From positions 310,001 through 374,000 of the forward strand of contig NZ_JARANZ010000002.1 in assembly GCF_029889905.1 (NCBI RefSeq): a stretch of 64,000 nt of DNA. Direction: 5' to 3'. Positions 1-9,322 of the stretch are shown piece by piece (positions within the stretch are counted from its first letter, which is position 1; each line of letters starts with the position of its first letter). The translations under genes were made by a program, and so were the position numbers. The notes beneath the pieces were generated by a model. That model did not search any database. It saw nothing but the letters and a program-made list of their open reading frames with translations, and was not told where the DNA came from. This DNA is from Chromohalobacter sp. 11-W (GTDB lineage Bacteria; Pseudomonadota; Gammaproteobacteria; Pseudomonadales; Halomonadaceae).

Positions 1-79
1 CGGATTTGATGCTCATTGAAGTTTCCTGCTCCGTGCGCTATCGCGATGAAATCGGGTCGTCTCCGCGAACACTCAGTCC

Positions 80-131
80 GTAAAAACTCGGCCCGTGAAA
101 ACTCGGTACTTGAAAACTCGGTACTTGAAAA
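80..131. repeat. Short 15-16 bp tandem repeat
   Basis: The unit TGAAAACTCGGTACT occurs exactly twice in a row (96-110, 111-125) and is followed by a partial copy (126-131). An imperfect copy (TAAAAACTCGGCCCG) precedes it at about 81-95. It lies between the window start and the terminator of the mrp gene. Nothing else is recognisable in bases 1-130; a short open plus-strand frame ends at 83, but too little is present to call it a gene end. Confidence 0.6.
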
Positions 132-159
132 CAAAGGGGGCCGTTATGATAACGGCCCC
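130..159 (-). terminator. Rho-independent terminator of the mrp gene
   Basis: A perfect 10-bp stem (137-146 with 150-159) closes a TGA loop. Read on the minus strand it is followed by CTTTGTTTT. It lies 32 bases beyond the mrp stop codon. Confidence 0.75.
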
Positions 160-190
160 ATCGCGTCACGCAAACGTTAGGTGACGAACG

Positions 191-994
191 TCACTCACCA
201 AAGCTGATGGTCGGCGACTCGTCGGACTGCGCTTCGATCCCCTCGGCCACGGAACGCGCCACCTGGCGGAACGTCTGCGCGACGTTTCCTTCAGGGTCAG
301 CGATCACGCTGGGCTTGCCACCGTCGACCTGCTCGCGAATCGTGCCGTCGAGGGGCAATTGACCCAATAGCCGAGTCTGGTACTGCTCCGCAATGCGCTC
401 ACCACCACCGCTACCGAAGATCGGCTCCTGGTGGCCACACTGCGAGCAGACATGCTGGCTCATGTTTTCGACGACGCCCAGCACCGGCACGTTGACCTTG
501 CGGAACATCTCGATGCCCTTCTTGGCATCGAGCAGCGCGATGTCCTGAGGCGTAGTCACGATCACCGCGCCGCTTACCGGCACTTTCTGCGCCAGAGTCA
601 GCTGCACATCGCCGGTGCCCGGAGGCATATCGACGAAAAGATAATCGAGATCCTGCCAGGCGGTCTGGTTGAGCAACTGCTGGAAAGCCCCCGCCACCAT
701 CGGCCCGCGCCAGACCATGGGTTCATCGACATCCACCATGAACGCCATGGACATCGCTTGCAGACCATGAGCCTCCAGCGGCTTGAAGGCATTTTCACCC
801 GCCGGCTGCGGCCGCACACCCGGGGCGATACCCAGCATCTGCGCCTGACTGGGACCGTAGATATCGGCATCGAGCAGTCCCACTCGATACCCCTCGGCGG
901 CCATCGCCAGGGCCAGATTGACGGTCACGGTGGACTTGCCAACGCCCCCCTTGCCCGACGCCACGGCGACGATATGCTTCACGCCTTCGATCAC
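191..994 (-). CDS. mrp: Mrp/ApbC (NBP35) family iron-sulfur cluster carrier ATPase
   Basis: This is a 267-residue P-loop NTPase of the Mrp/ApbC/NBP35 family, which in bacteria carries or inserts [4Fe-4S] clusters into apoproteins in the cytoplasm. The deviant Walker A GKGGVGKST is at residues 14-22, the switch motif DADIYGPSQ at about 42-50, the Walker B-like VDMPPGTGD at about 121-129, and the family CxxC (C183, C186), expected to bind a bridging cluster between two subunits, is present. I chose the GTG at 994 because AGGAGA sits 6-7 bases upstream; a longer frame opens at 1084 but its extra N-terminus looks non-coding. The N-terminal DUF59-like domain of longer Mrp proteins is absent, as in many gammaproteobacterial versions. 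Mrp is often next to metG; here metG is 4.6 kb away. The family call is secure; the symbol mrp or apbC is convention. Confidence 0.93.
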   Translation of the reverse strand: MIEGVKHIVAVASGKGGVGKSTVTVNLALAMAAEGYRVGLLDADIYGPSQAQMLGIAPGVRPQPAGENAFKPLEAHGLQAMSMAFMVDVDEPMVWRGPMVAGAFQQLLNQTAWQDLDYLFVDMPPGTGDVQLTLAQKVPVSGAVIVTTPQDIALLDAKKGIEMFRKVNVPVLGVVENMSQHVCSQCGHQEPIFGSGGGERIAEQYQTRLLGQLPLDGTIREQVDGGKPSVIADPEGNVAQTFRQVARSVAEGIEAQSDESPTISFGE

Positions 995-1158
995 AGCAAC
1001 TCTCCTTTCCACGATATGCTCATCTGCGGTGCGCCAGCCAAGCTGACAGCTCGATACACCCAGTATAACGTCCCGCGATGGCACTTACCCAAGCGTTTCA
1101 GTCAACTTTTCGCCAGACGCTTTCAGGGACTCGACACACGCAGGCTGGCCGTGTCGAC

Positions 1159-1611
1159 TCAATTCTCAGGCATGACCTCGAGCTTGGTACGAATGAAATC
1201 GCTGTGACTGACATAAAGGAGATCGGCGAGACGCCGAACGCGATGCTCTTCCAAGGCATCGAGTTCGCCGTCGGCAAAGGCCAGTTGCCACATCTGAGCC
1301 ACCAGCGCCACGCGGTCTTCGTAGCCGTACTGCTCACGAATCAGTCTGACGAATTCGTAGTGGTCGACGGCCTGCTCGACTTCGGTTTCGGCCAACGACA
1401 TCAGTTCATCGACGTCTTCCGGGACAATCGTAAGGCGCGTGGTCAATAGCTCTCGCAGCATGGCCCTTTCGCGTGGGTGATGTTCGTAATCGGCACGCAT
1501 GATCTCGCACAATAAGGCTGCCACCGCCAATTCCAGCGTCACCTGCCGACGCTCCGATTGCGGGGACTCCAACATGCGTTGAAAGAATTGCTGAATGCCT
1601 TCGATACTCAA
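1159..1611 (-). CDS. TerB-like (tellurite resistance TerB family) protein
   Basis: A 150-residue, mostly helical, acidic protein. It has the layout of TerB-like domains: an N-terminal helical half with LELAVAALLCEIMRAD (about 24-39), and a C-terminal half with LAFADGELDALEEHRVRRLA (about 110-129), where the 'D-G-x-hydrophobic-E/D' pattern of the possible metal-binding repeats is repeated. TerB-like domains are linked to tellurite or envelope-stress responses, but most stand-alone copies have no tested function. The start is TTG at 1611, supported by AGGAG 6 bases upstream; no ATG fits better. It sits alone between mrp and a DUF3581 gene on the same strand with no other ter genes nearby, so a role in tellurite resistance should not be assumed. 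Confidence 0.8.
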   Translation of the reverse strand: MSIEGIQQFFQRMLESPQSERRQVTLELAVAALLCEIMRADYEHHPRERAMLRELLTTRLTIVPEDVDELMSLAETEVEQAVDHYEFVRLIREQYGYEDRVALVAQMWQLAFADGELDALEEHRVRRLADLLYVSHSDFIRTKLEVMPEN

Positions 1612-1681
1612 GGGATGCTCCTATAACAAAAGATGACATGGCCTGTGACACCTTCTGCGTGCAAGGGTTGCATCTGGCGAC

Positions 1682-2392
1682 TCACTCGGCCGTGGCGTAA
1701 TGCGCCTTGAGGTTCATGAACTTCTCGACAAAGGCGTCCATCACCGGCGGATCGTACTCACGCAGCCCGCTGACCACCAACTTCTTGGAGCCATGGCCAA
1801 TGGCCGTTTCGCCGTCGGTCATCTTGAATTGCAGCAAGGCGTCGCCCCGCTTGCCGCTGACATCCAGCGTCGCGCCGGCAAAGGCCACGCCGGCCTCGGC
1901 GACATCCAGCCGCGACAACGAAAAGCCCATGCTGTCGTAGATCACCAATGGTCGCTGAGGATTGAACATGACACCCTGCTCTTCCATCAGCGGTTTGAGG
2001 TAATGCGGGAAATTGCGCCCCGAAAAGGCCACGTAACGGCGCGTGAAGGCCTCGATGACGCCGGCATCGTGGGTAATATCCCCGCCGCGCTCGACCTCGA
2101 GATACACCTTGCCATTGGCGTCGGTCACTTGGACGGTATCGCCGTGCTGAGCGAAGCACAGCGGTACGCTATCACCGACCATGCCCTTGAAGTGAAAGGT
2201 CATGCGTTGCGCCAGGCCAAAACGTGCCATCACCAAGGCGAACAGCAGATCGCCCGGCACACAGAAGCGCCGTGCATCCGCATCGTGAATGGGATTGTAA
2301 TCGCCAGCGATACACTTGGCGAAACGGCTTGCCTGCTCGGCCGTAATACATAGCCGATCATCGGTCACGGTGTGAAAGTCGTCGAGAAACAT
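1682..2392 (-). CDS. DUF3581 family protein, hotdog/MaoC-like
   Basis: A 236-residue protein matching the DUF3581 family of marine and halophilic gammaproteobacteria. The N-terminal CIAGDYNPIHD (about residues 24-34) resembles the 'D-x-N-P-x-H' catalytic motif of MaoC/(R)-hydratase hotdog proteins, so an acyl-thioester ligand is plausible, but no enzymatic role is established as far as I know. The sequence is soluble with no signal peptide. The start at 2392 (protein begins MFLDDFH) is preferred because AGGG lies about 8 bases upstream; TTG/ATG codons at 2413 and 2410 would add seven residues. Family assignment is from recalled sequence resemblance and the function is inference. Confidence 0.75.
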   Translation of the reverse strand: MFLDDFHTVTDDRLCITAEQASRFAKCIAGDYNPIHDADARRFCVPGDLLFALVMARFGLAQRMTFHFKGMVGDSVPLCFAQHGDTVQVTDANGKVYLEVERGGDITHDAGVIEAFTRRYVAFSGRNFPHYLKPLMEEQGVMFNPQRPLVIYDSMGFSLSRLDVAEAGVAFAGATLDVSGKRGDALLQFKMTDGETAIGHGSKKLVVSGLREYDPPVMDAFVEKFMNLKAHYATAE

Positions 2393-2532
2393 GCGCTTAT
2401 CCCTGCCCATCAAGAAGCGCCCACCACGGCGCGGATCACGAACGCCAAGATGGTATCAAATTCATTGGCGCTCGGGCGCGGCCCCTGCACACATTTCTCA
2501 ACATAGCGCCACCAGACGATAACATCGAGCGC

Positions 2533-3264
2533 TCAATCGGCATCCAGCTCAAGATAATGGCGAAAAATGCCGTCTTCGTTAAACGCTTGGCGTCGAGCGG
2601 ACCCCAGATAGGTGGCGATACGTGGCAATGCCGCCACACGCTCGCTCAAGGCCATAACGCCGGGAATCGATGGCGCCTGTGCCGCCATCGCACGGGGCAT
2701 GGCGTAGCGCAGGCCACTAACGGTTTGAAAAAGCGAGAGATCGACATAACTCAAGGCATCGCCGACGAGATACGCCTTGCCAGCCAGATTGCGCGCCAGA
2801 ACTTCCTCGAAGTAGCCGAGGAACTTGCCCAGTCGCTCCTGCCGGAATACATGGGCACGCCGGCGCGCCTCGTCTTGCTGTTCTTCGTAATACAGCGAAC
2901 TGCCGATGGGATGATGTACATCATGAATCTCGGCGATGAAGTCGGTCATCGTCAGTTGCAAGCCATGCACCCAATCGCGGCTGGCCTCGTCGTCCGGCAC
3001 CAGGTCGAGCCGCGGCCCCAGGAAACGCAGGATATTGGCGACGTGTGACACGAGCCGCTCCTGGGCTTTGAGAATCGGCGGCGCGAAAGGCGGATATGCC
3101 TCGAACGGTGCGACCTCGCCTTCGAGCAGATCGCCGATTGCGCTCACGCCATCCTGGCGTTCACGCGCCACATCGACGTAGTCGGCCCCCGCCGCCTCGA
3201 GCGCCAAGCGCACATATTCACCGCGCCCGGGAATGCCCGGCCAATAATACAGCTCGTATTGCAT
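2533..3264 (-). CDS. Glutathione S-transferase family protein (sigma-like)
   Basis: A 243-residue protein with a thioredoxin-like N-terminal domain (ELYYWPGIPGRGEYVRLAL, residues 4-22, with the catalytic-region Tyr and the sigma/mu-type 'GRGE' segment) and an all-helical C-terminal domain containing the N-capping-like LVGDALSYVDLSLF (about 170-183). The cis-proline region 'FAPPIL' is at about 60-65. It would conjugate glutathione or handle peroxides in the cytoplasm; the substrate cannot be read from sequence. The ATG at 3264 has GGAGA 5-7 bases upstream. A second, different GST lies at 10917-11591. It faces thiI across a 257-base divergent spacer. Confidence 0.85.
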   Translation of the reverse strand: MQYELYYWPGIPGRGEYVRLALEAAGADYVDVARERQDGVSAIGDLLEGEVAPFEAYPPFAPPILKAQERLVSHVANILRFLGPRLDLVPDDEASRDWVHGLQLTMTDFIAEIHDVHHPIGSSLYYEEQQDEARRRAHVFRQERLGKFLGYFEEVLARNLAGKAYLVGDALSYVDLSLFQTVSGLRYAMPRAMAAQAPSIPGVMALSERVAALPRIATYLGSARRQAFNEDGIFRHYLELDAD

Positions 3265-3521
3265 GAGAAGTCTCCGCGAGATATATCGATTCAGCGTAGC
3301 AGCCTCGGCGGGGTGACTGGCGAGGGAGGGGCCGGATTGCTACCATGCACGCCTTCACTAGGCACTGCCTGAAAAGTGCCTGCGCTCGATCATACGGCGT
3401 TAAAAATAGGCTCAAAGTACTCATTTACGACCTGTAAACTCCGTTTTTTCGCCAATTTCTGCCTTGTCTGATCATCGCTCGTCGACTTTTCAGACGAGGC
3501 CTAGCACTCGACACGAGACAT

Positions 3522-5012
3522 ATGCGGTATCGCGTCAAGCTTTTCCCCGAGATCACCATCAAGTCCCGCCCCGTGCGCAAGCAGATGGTTCGTTGTCTGC
3601 GCACCAACCTGCGCAACATCCTGACGCCGCTGGTCCCGGATGTGCGGATCGCCGACTGCTGGGATGCACTGGAGGTGCGGGTACGCCACGCCATCGACGA
3701 CGCTACCCGCGAGCGCCTGGAAGCAACGCTATCGCGCGTGCCCGGCATCCACGAGGTGCTGGTGATCGACGTGCATACCTTCGTCTCCTTCGCCGATACC
3801 GCCGAGCGCCTGGTAGCGCTATGGCGAGCGCCGCTGGCCGGCCGCCGGTTTCGCGTCAGCGTCAAACGCCGCGGACAGCACGACTTCACTTCGGCGGACC
3901 TCGAGCGTTACCTGGGCGGCGCGCTGCTCGACGCCAGCCCGGACGCCAAAGTGGATCTCTCCCACCCCGAGGTGAATGTCACGCTCGAGTTGCAGGATCA
4001 GCATCTGCGCCTGGTGACTCGCCGTTTGCCCGGCTTGGGCGGTTATCCGTTGGGCACTCAGGGCCAAGCACTGGCACTCATCTCGGGCGGCTACGATTCG
4101 CCGGTGGCGGCCTGGCGCTTGATTCGGCGCGGGCTCAAGACGCATTACCTGTTCTTCAATCTCGGCGGACCGGAACACGAGCAGTCCGTACGCGAGGTCG
4201 TGCATCGGGTGTGGCAAGGCTACAGCGCATCGCACCATGCCCACTTCATCAGTGTGCCCTTCGACGGTGTGCTCGATGAAATCCAGCGCCGTGTGCCCGC
4301 CGGCCTGGCAGGCGTCGTGCTCAAGCGCATGATGCTGCGAGCCGCCAATCGCGTCGCGGCACGCGCGCGCATTTCAGCACTCGTCACCGGCGATGCCTTG
4401 GCGCAGGTCTCCAGTCAGAGCTTGGTCAACCTGGGGCTGATCGACACGGTCAGTGAGCGGCCCGTCTTACGTCCGCTCATCGCCGACGATAAGCAAACCA
4501 TCATCGAGGATGCGCGCCGCATCGGCACCGCCGGCCATGCCGAGCGTTTGCCGGAGTACTGCGGTACGATTTCGCAACGCCCCAATACACGCCCCAGGCC
4601 CGACCAGATCGACGCCGCCGAGGCCGACTTCGACATGGACGTGCTCGAGGCAGCACTCGAAGCCACCCGTCAAACGCGGGTGGACCGCCTGCTCGACACG
4701 CCCGCGCCACGCCCACTCGATGTCCCCGTCATCGAGAGCGCCGCAGCGCTGCGCGAGGCCGATGACGTCACGGTCATCGATATTCGCCACCCCGATGAGC
4801 GCGATGCAGCGCCGTTGAGTCTGCCACAGGGCGAGCCGCTGACGATTCCGTTCTTCGAGCTCGGCGAACGCGCCGCGCACCTGCCATCGCACCGGCGCTA
4901 CGCGCTCTATTGCGATCAGGGCATCATGAGCAAGATGCAGGCGCTTCGGCTCGCCGACCAGGGACTCAAGAACTTCGTCGTCTATCGCGGCAACCGCAAC
5001 ACCGAGCGCTGA
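3522..5012 (+). CDS. thiI: tRNA uracil 4-sulfurtransferase ThiI with rhodanese domain
   Basis: ThiI makes 4-thiouridine at position 8 of tRNA and, in bacteria with the rhodanese domain, can pass sulfur to the thiamine thiazole pathway. The 496-residue protein has the N-terminal ferredoxin-like and THUMP region (about 1-165), the PP-loop ATPase motif SGGYDS (188-193), the catalytic Cys347 in EYCGTISQRP (E. coli Cys344), and a C-terminal rhodanese domain (about 405-496) with its Cys464 in ALYCDQG (E. coli Cys456). All catalytic cysteines are present, so the full persulfide relay is expected. The ATG at 3522 gives the family N-terminus (MRYRVKLFPEI). The next gene starts 50 bases downstream on the same strand. 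Confidence 0.97.
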   Translation: MRYRVKLFPEITIKSRPVRKQMVRCLRTNLRNILTPLVPDVRIADCWDALEVRVRHAIDDATRERLEATLSRVPGIHEVLVIDVHTFVSFADTAERLVALWRAPLAGRRFRVSVKRRGQHDFTSADLERYLGGALLDASPDAKVDLSHPEVNVTLELQDQHLRLVTRRLPGLGGYPLGTQGQALALISGGYDSPVAAWRLIRRGLKTHYLFFNLGGPEHEQSVREVVHRVWQGYSASHHAHFISVPFDGVLDEIQRRVPAGLAGVVLKRMMLRAANRVAARARISALVTGDALAQVSSQSLVNLGLIDTVSERPVLRPLIADDKQTIIEDARRIGTAGHAERLPEYCGTISQRPNTRPRPDQIDAAEADFDMDVLEAALEATRQTRVDRLLDTPAPRPLDVPVIESAAALREADDVTVIDIRHPDERDAAPLSLPQGEPLTIPFFELGERAAHLPSHRRYALYCDQGIMSKMQALRLADQGLKNFVVYRGNRNTER

Positions 5013-5061
5013 ACCGTCATTCGTCGTAAACGCAGACATTCGTCGTCACCACAGGGTTGCC

Positions 5062-5454
5062 ATGCACTCACCCGTTCTCGCCATTCGTCGAACGCCGCTG
5101 GTCGCCGTGTACGGCACGCTCAAGCGGGGCCTGCGCAATCACCATTGGCTCGCCGGCGCCGAATTCATCGGCGCGGATACGCTCAGTGATGTCACCCTCT
5201 ACGACCTGGGGCATTGCCCCGGCGCCAAGGCGGAACCCTCCCACGGCATCGACGTCGAGCTCTACCGGGTCGATGCGCGAGGCCTACGCGATCTCGACCG
5301 GCTCGAGGATTATCGCGTGCGCGCACCGCGCAGCGGCACCTACGACCGCATCATTCATCGCACCGCCTTCGGTCCCGCATGGCTTTATCTCTACAATCTC
5401 GACATCACGGGGTGTCCGGCCATTCGCGCCGGCGGCTGGTCAGGTACGCCCTGA
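5062..5454 (+). CDS. Gamma-glutamylcyclotransferase-like (AIG2/YtfP) protein
   Basis: A 130-residue protein of the gamma-glutamylcyclotransferase/AIG2 fold. It has the substrate-loop motif YGTLKRG (residues 17-23) and the candidate catalytic Glu82 in LDRLEDYR, the usual Glu position in this fold. Related enzymes release 5-oxoproline from gamma-glutamyl amino acids or gamma-glutamylamines; short bacterial YtfP-type members mostly lack an assigned substrate. It lies between thiI and metG on the same strand, 140 bases before metG. The start at 5062 (ATG) leaves ten residues before the first strand, so a slightly later start is possible but there is no other ATG. Confidence 0.82.
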   Translation: MHSPVLAIRRTPLVAVYGTLKRGLRNHHWLAGAEFIGADTLSDVTLYDLGHCPGAKAEPSHGIDVELYRVDARGLRDLDRLEDYRVRAPRSGTYDRIIHRTAFGPAWLYLYNLDITGCPAIRAGGWSGTP

Positions 5455-5594
5455 GCATTACTCTTACCGATGCATCATCAGCACGTCTGCCGCATCACGG
5501 ATGCAGCCAAGCGCCAAGCGGGCTACAATCGCCTTTTCGTCGATGTCATTCGCGACGCCTTCTTTCGTTTCCGACTTTCGTCATTAGAGCCACC

Positions 5595-7640
5595 ATGCCG
5601 ACTACCGCCAACGCCAAGCGCAAGATCCTGGTTACCAGTGCCCTGCCCTATGCCAACGGCTCGATTCATCTGGGCCATTTGCTCGAGTACATCCAGACCG
5701 ATATCTGGGTGCGCTTCCAGAAGAGTCGCGGCCACGAGTGCCATTATGTATGTGCCGATGACGCCCATGGCACCGCCATCATGCTGCGCGCGGAACAGGA
5801 AGGCATTACCTCGGAGCAGTTGATCAGCAACGTCAGCGCCGAGCACCAGGCCGATTTCGCCCGCTTCGGGGTGGCGTTCGACAACTACCATTCGACGCAT
5901 TCGGAAGAGAACCGCCAGCACAGCGAGCGTATCTATAAAGCGCTGCGCGATGCGGGGCATATCTCCACGCGCGACATCGAGCAGATGTTTGATCCGGTCA
6001 AGGGGTTGTTCCTCGCCGACCGCTTCATCAAGGGCACCTGCCCCAAGTGTCATAGCGATGATCAATACGGCGACAACTGCGAAGCGTGCGGCGCGACCTA
6101 CACGCCGGCAGAGTTGATCGATCCAGTCTCGGCGATCAGCGGCGCCACGCCGGAAGTTCGCACGTCCACTCACTATTTCTTCAAGCTGCCCGACTTCGCC
6201 AACTTCATGCAGGGCTGGATCGATGGCGGTCATGTGCAACCGCAGATCCGCAACAAGCTGCTGGAATGGTTCGAGTCAGGCTTCAACGAGTGGGATATCT
6301 CTCGCGACGCACCTTATTTCGGCTTCGAGATTCCGGATGCGCCAGGCAAATACTTCTATGTGTGGCTGGATGCGCCGATCGGTTACCTGGCCAGCTTCCA
6401 GAACCTCTGCGAGCGCGAAGGCATCGACTTCGACAGCTACTGGAAGAAGGACTCCGAGGCCGAGGTCTATCATTTCATCGGCAAGGACATCGTCTACTTC
6501 CACGCCCTGTTCTGGCCGGCGATGCTGGAAGGTGCAGGGCTGCGCACGCCGACCGGTGTCAATTGCCACGGCTTCGTCACCGTCAACGGCGCCAAGATGT
6601 CCAAGTCGCGCGGCACCTTCATCAAGGCGCAGACCTACGCCGAGTATCTCAACCCGGAATATCTGCGCTATTACTTTGCCGCCAAGCTCACCGCCGGCGT
6701 CGACGATCTTGATCTCAATCTCGAGGACTTCGCCTCGCGCGTGAACTCGGACCTGGTCGGCAAGGTGGTCAACATCGCCAGCCGCTGCGCAGGCTTCGTG
6801 AAGAAGCTCAATGGCAACCAACTCGCCGCGCGCTGTGCCGAGCCCGCACTGGTGGCACGCTTCGTCGAGGCCGGCGAGGCGATCGCCGCCGATTACGAGT
6901 CGCGTGAATTCGGCCGCGCCATGCGCAAGATCATGGAGCTCGCCGACGAGGCCAATGCCTATATCGCCGACAAGGCGCCCTGGGTACTGGCCAAGGAAGA
7001 AGGTCGCGAGCAGGAAGTACTCGATATCTGCTCGGTGGGGATCAACCTTTTCCACGTGCTGATGGTCTACCTGCAACCCGTGGTACCGACCATGGCTGAA
7101 CAGGCTCGCGTCTTCCTGAAGGTCGACTCCCTCGACTGGGAAAGCCGCCACCACGTGCTCGAAGACCACGCCATCGCCAAGTTCAAGCCGCTAATGACGC
7201 GTGTCGACAGCGACAGAATCGCGCAGATGACCGAGGCCTCCAAGGAAGTTCTCGCCGAGGAGCAAAAGCTCAAGGAACGCGCCACAGGACCGCTGGCCGA
7301 CGATCCAATCGCCGATGAAATCGGCTTCGACGATTTCGCCAAGCTCGATATGCGCATCGTGCGTATTGCCAAGGCCGAGTACGTCGAGGGCGCCAAGAAA
7401 CTGCTCAAGTTGACGCTCGACCTGGGCGGCGAGACGCGCACCGTTTTCTCGGGCATCCGTGCCGTCTACGCGCCCGAAGCACTGGAGGGGCGTCTGACCG
7501 TGATGGTCGCCAACCTGGCGCCGCGCAAGATGCGTTTCGGCATCTCGGAAGGCATGGTGCTGGCCGCCGGCGACAAGGAAGGCGGTATCTATCTGCTGTC
7601 GCCGGACAGCGGCGCGGAACCCGGCCAGCGCGTGACCTGA
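5595..7640 (+). CDS. metG: Methionyl-tRNA synthetase
   Basis: Class I aminoacyl-tRNA synthetase that charges initiator and elongator tRNA-Met. The 681-residue protein has the HIGH-type signature in [11 protein letters not shown] (about 18-28), the zinc-knuckle cysteines in [17 protein letters not shown] (about 147-163), the KMSKS loop at 334-338, and a C-terminal Trbp111-like tRNA-binding/dimerisation domain (about 575-681, [12 protein letters not shown]). That is the full-length E. coli-type architecture. The frame is open far upstream (to 5214), but the ATG at 5595 gives the family N-terminus. The RnfB-like gene follows after 9 bases, so the two are probably co-transcribed. Confidence 0.97.
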   Translation: MPTTANAKRKILVTSALPYANGSIHLGHLLEYIQTDIWVRFQKSRGHECHYVCADDAHGTAIMLRAEQEGITSEQLISNVSAEHQADFARFGVAFDNYHSTHSEENRQHSERIYKALRDAGHISTRDIEQMFDPVKGLFLADRFIKGTCPKCHSDDQYGDNCEACGATYTPAELIDPVSAISGATPEVRTSTHYFFKLPDFANFMQGWIDGGHVQPQIRNKLLEWFESGFNEWDISRDAPYFGFEIPDAPGKYFYVWLDAPIGYLASFQNLCEREGIDFDSYWKKDSEAEVYHFIGKDIVYFHALFWPAMLEGAGLRTPTGVNCHGFVTVNGAKMSKSRGTFIKAQTYAEYLNPEYLRYYFAAKLTAGVDDLDLNLEDFASRVNSDLVGKVVNIASRCAGFVKKLNGNQLAARCAEPALVARFVEAGEAIAADYESREFGRAMRKIMELADEANAYIADKAPWVLAKEEGREQEVLDICSVGINLFHVLMVYLQPVVPTMAEQARVFLKVDSLDWESRHHVLEDHAIAKFKPLMTRVDSDRIAQMTEASKEVLAEEQKLKERATGPLADDPIADEIGFDDFAKLDMRIVRIAKAEYVEGAKKLLKLTLDLGGETRTVFSGIRAVYAPEALEGRLTVMVANLAPRKMRFGISEGMVLAAGDKEGGIYLLSPDSGAEPGQRVT

Positions 7641-7649
7641 GGAGGCAAG

Positions 7650-8654
7650 GTGTCCGCTAATCCTGCACTCATCGAGACCCTCGACGCCGAACTGCCGCAG
7701 ACGCAATGCGGCAAGTGCGGGCATCCCGGCTGTCGCCCCTATGCCGAAGGCATGGCCGCCGGCGAGGCGATCAATAAATGCCCGCCCGGTGGCGAAGCGA
7801 CTATGGCGCGGCTGGCCGAGTTGACAGGCCAAGCGCGCCAGCCCCTCGCGGAACCGGCGCAGTCTCCAAAAGTGGCGTACATTCGCGAGGCAGAGTGCAT
7901 CGGCTGCACCAAGTGCATCCAGGCGTGCCCGGTAGACGCCATACTTGGTGCCGCCAAACAGATGCATACGGTGATCGAATCCGAATGTACCGGCTGCGAG
8001 CTGTGTGTCGCGCCTTGCCCGGTCGACTGCATCGATATCCTGCCGCATCCCGAATGGGTCGCGGCACGCACCCAGGCTCAGCAAGACGCCTACCTGGTCA
8101 AGCGTGCCGAACTGGGACGACAACGCTACGAGGCACGTCAACAGCGTCTCGCCCGCCAGGCCGAGGAAAAACGCCGCAAACGCGAACGTCGTCAGGCGGC
8201 CACAGCGGCAAAAGCCAAACGCGAGACGGCCCCCGCTCAGCCGCTACAACACAGCGACACCGCCGGCGTAGATACCACGTCACTCAAGGCGACGCGTGCC
8301 ACGTTGGTTGCCGGACTCAAGCGTGTGGAACGTCAACGTCAGCGTGACGATCTAGACGCCGAGGCACGCCGAGCGCTCGATGAGCGCGCCGAGACGCTGA
8401 CCTCGCGCCTGGCGGATATCGACCGGCAACTCGGCAACGCGCAGGCACCGCGCACCGACACCTCTACCACGCACCATCGGCGCATGGCGATCAAGGCCGC
8501 CGAGCAGTCATTGCGCAAGGCGCGCCAGCAAGTCACGCATGCCCAGCGCCATGGCAATGCCACCAGCCTCGAGGCCGCGCATGGCCAAGTCGACGAAGCC
8601 CAGCGCATGCTCGACGCCGCACGCGCCGCGTTCGATTCTCCCTCATCGACTTGA
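7650..8654 (+). CDS. RnfB/RsxB-like soluble iron-sulfur protein, orphan
   Basis: A 334-residue protein that matches the Fe-S part of RnfB/RsxB. It has the 'CxxCx4C...C' cluster domain (C20, C23, C28, C44) and two [4Fe-4S] ferredoxin motifs (C83/86/89/93 and C113/116/119/123). The N-terminal membrane helix of genuine RnfB is missing: the protein starts directly before the first cluster domain. After about residue 140 it continues as a long, charged, Arg/Ala/Gln-rich, probably coiled-coil tail (to 334). No rnfA, C, D, G or E is present nearby. The GTG at 7650 has GGAGG four bases upstream. It is packed between metG (9 bases) and nth (7 bases), so electron delivery to an Fe-S protein made nearby is an attractive but untested idea. 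Confidence 0.85.
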   Translation: MSANPALIETLDAELPQTQCGKCGHPGCRPYAEGMAAGEAINKCPPGGEATMARLAELTGQARQPLAEPAQSPKVAYIREAECIGCTKCIQACPVDAILGAAKQMHTVIESECTGCELCVAPCPVDCIDILPHPEWVAARTQAQQDAYLVKRAELGRQRYEARQQRLARQAEEKRRKRERRQAATAAKAKRETAPAQPLQHSDTAGVDTTSLKATRATLVAGLKRVERQRQRDDLDAEARRALDERAETLTSRLADIDRQLGNAQAPRTDTSTTHHRRMAIKAAEQSLRKARQQVTHAQRHGNATSLEAAHGQVDEAQRMLDAARAAFDSPSST

Positions 8655-8661
8655 TTCGCCC

Positions 8662-9300
8662 ATGAATGCTCAAAAACGCTACGAGATCTTTTCGCGCCTG
8701 CGCGATAACAACCCCACGCCGACCACCGAGCTGGACTGGCAGACGCCCTTCGAGCTGCTGACGGCGGTGTTGCTCTCGGCCCAGGCGACGGATGTCGGCG
8801 TCAACAAGGCCACGGCGCGCTTGTTTCCCATCGCCAATACCCCACAAGGTATCCTCGACCTGGGCATCGACGGGCTCAAGGACAAGATCAAGACCATCGG
8901 CCTGTACAACAGCAAGGCCGACAACCTGATGAAAACCTGTCACCTGTTGCTCGAACGGCACGGCGGCGAGGTGCCGGACACCCGCGAGGCACTGGAAGCG
9001 CTGCCCGGTGTCGGGCGCAAGACCGCCAACGTGATTCTCAATACTGCGTTCGGCCAGCCGACCATGGCGGTGGATACGCATATCTTCCGCGTCGCCAATC
9101 GCACGCGAATCGCGCCAGGCAAGAACGTTCTCGAAGTAGAACAAAAGCTGATGCGCCACGTGCCCAAGGACTTTCTACACGACGCGCATCATTGGCTGAT
9201 ACTGCACGGGCGCTACACCTGCGTGGCGCGCAAGCCGCGCTGCGGAAGCTGCGTGATCGAGGATCTCTGCGAATATAAGGAAAAGACCGAGATCGGCTGA
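8662..9300 (+). CDS. nth: Endonuclease III (bifunctional DNA glycosylase/AP lyase)
   Basis: Removes oxidised pyrimidines from DNA and nicks at the abasic site. The 212-residue protein is standard length and has the helix-hairpin-helix LPGVGRKTANV with the catalytic Lys (about 114-124), the catalytic Asp in VDTHIFRVANR (about 138), and the C-terminal [4Fe-4S] loop C-x6-C-x2-C-x5-C (CVARKPRCGSCVIEDLC). The ATG at 8662 is chosen as the family start; the open frame extends upstream into the RnfB-like gene but that overlap is not credible. Downstream it converges with the QTMAN-like gene. Confidence 0.96.
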   Translation: MNAQKRYEIFSRLRDNNPTPTTELDWQTPFELLTAVLLSAQATDVGVNKATARLFPIANTPQGILDLGIDGLKDKIKTIGLYNSKADNLMKTCHLLLERHGGEVPDTREALEALPGVGRKTANVILNTAFGQPTMAVDTHIFRVANRTRIAPGKNVLEVEQKLMRHVPKDFLHDAHHWLILHGRYTCVARKPRCGSCVIEDLCEYKEKTEIG

Positions 9301-9322
9301 CGCATCGCGCCTATCGCGGCGC

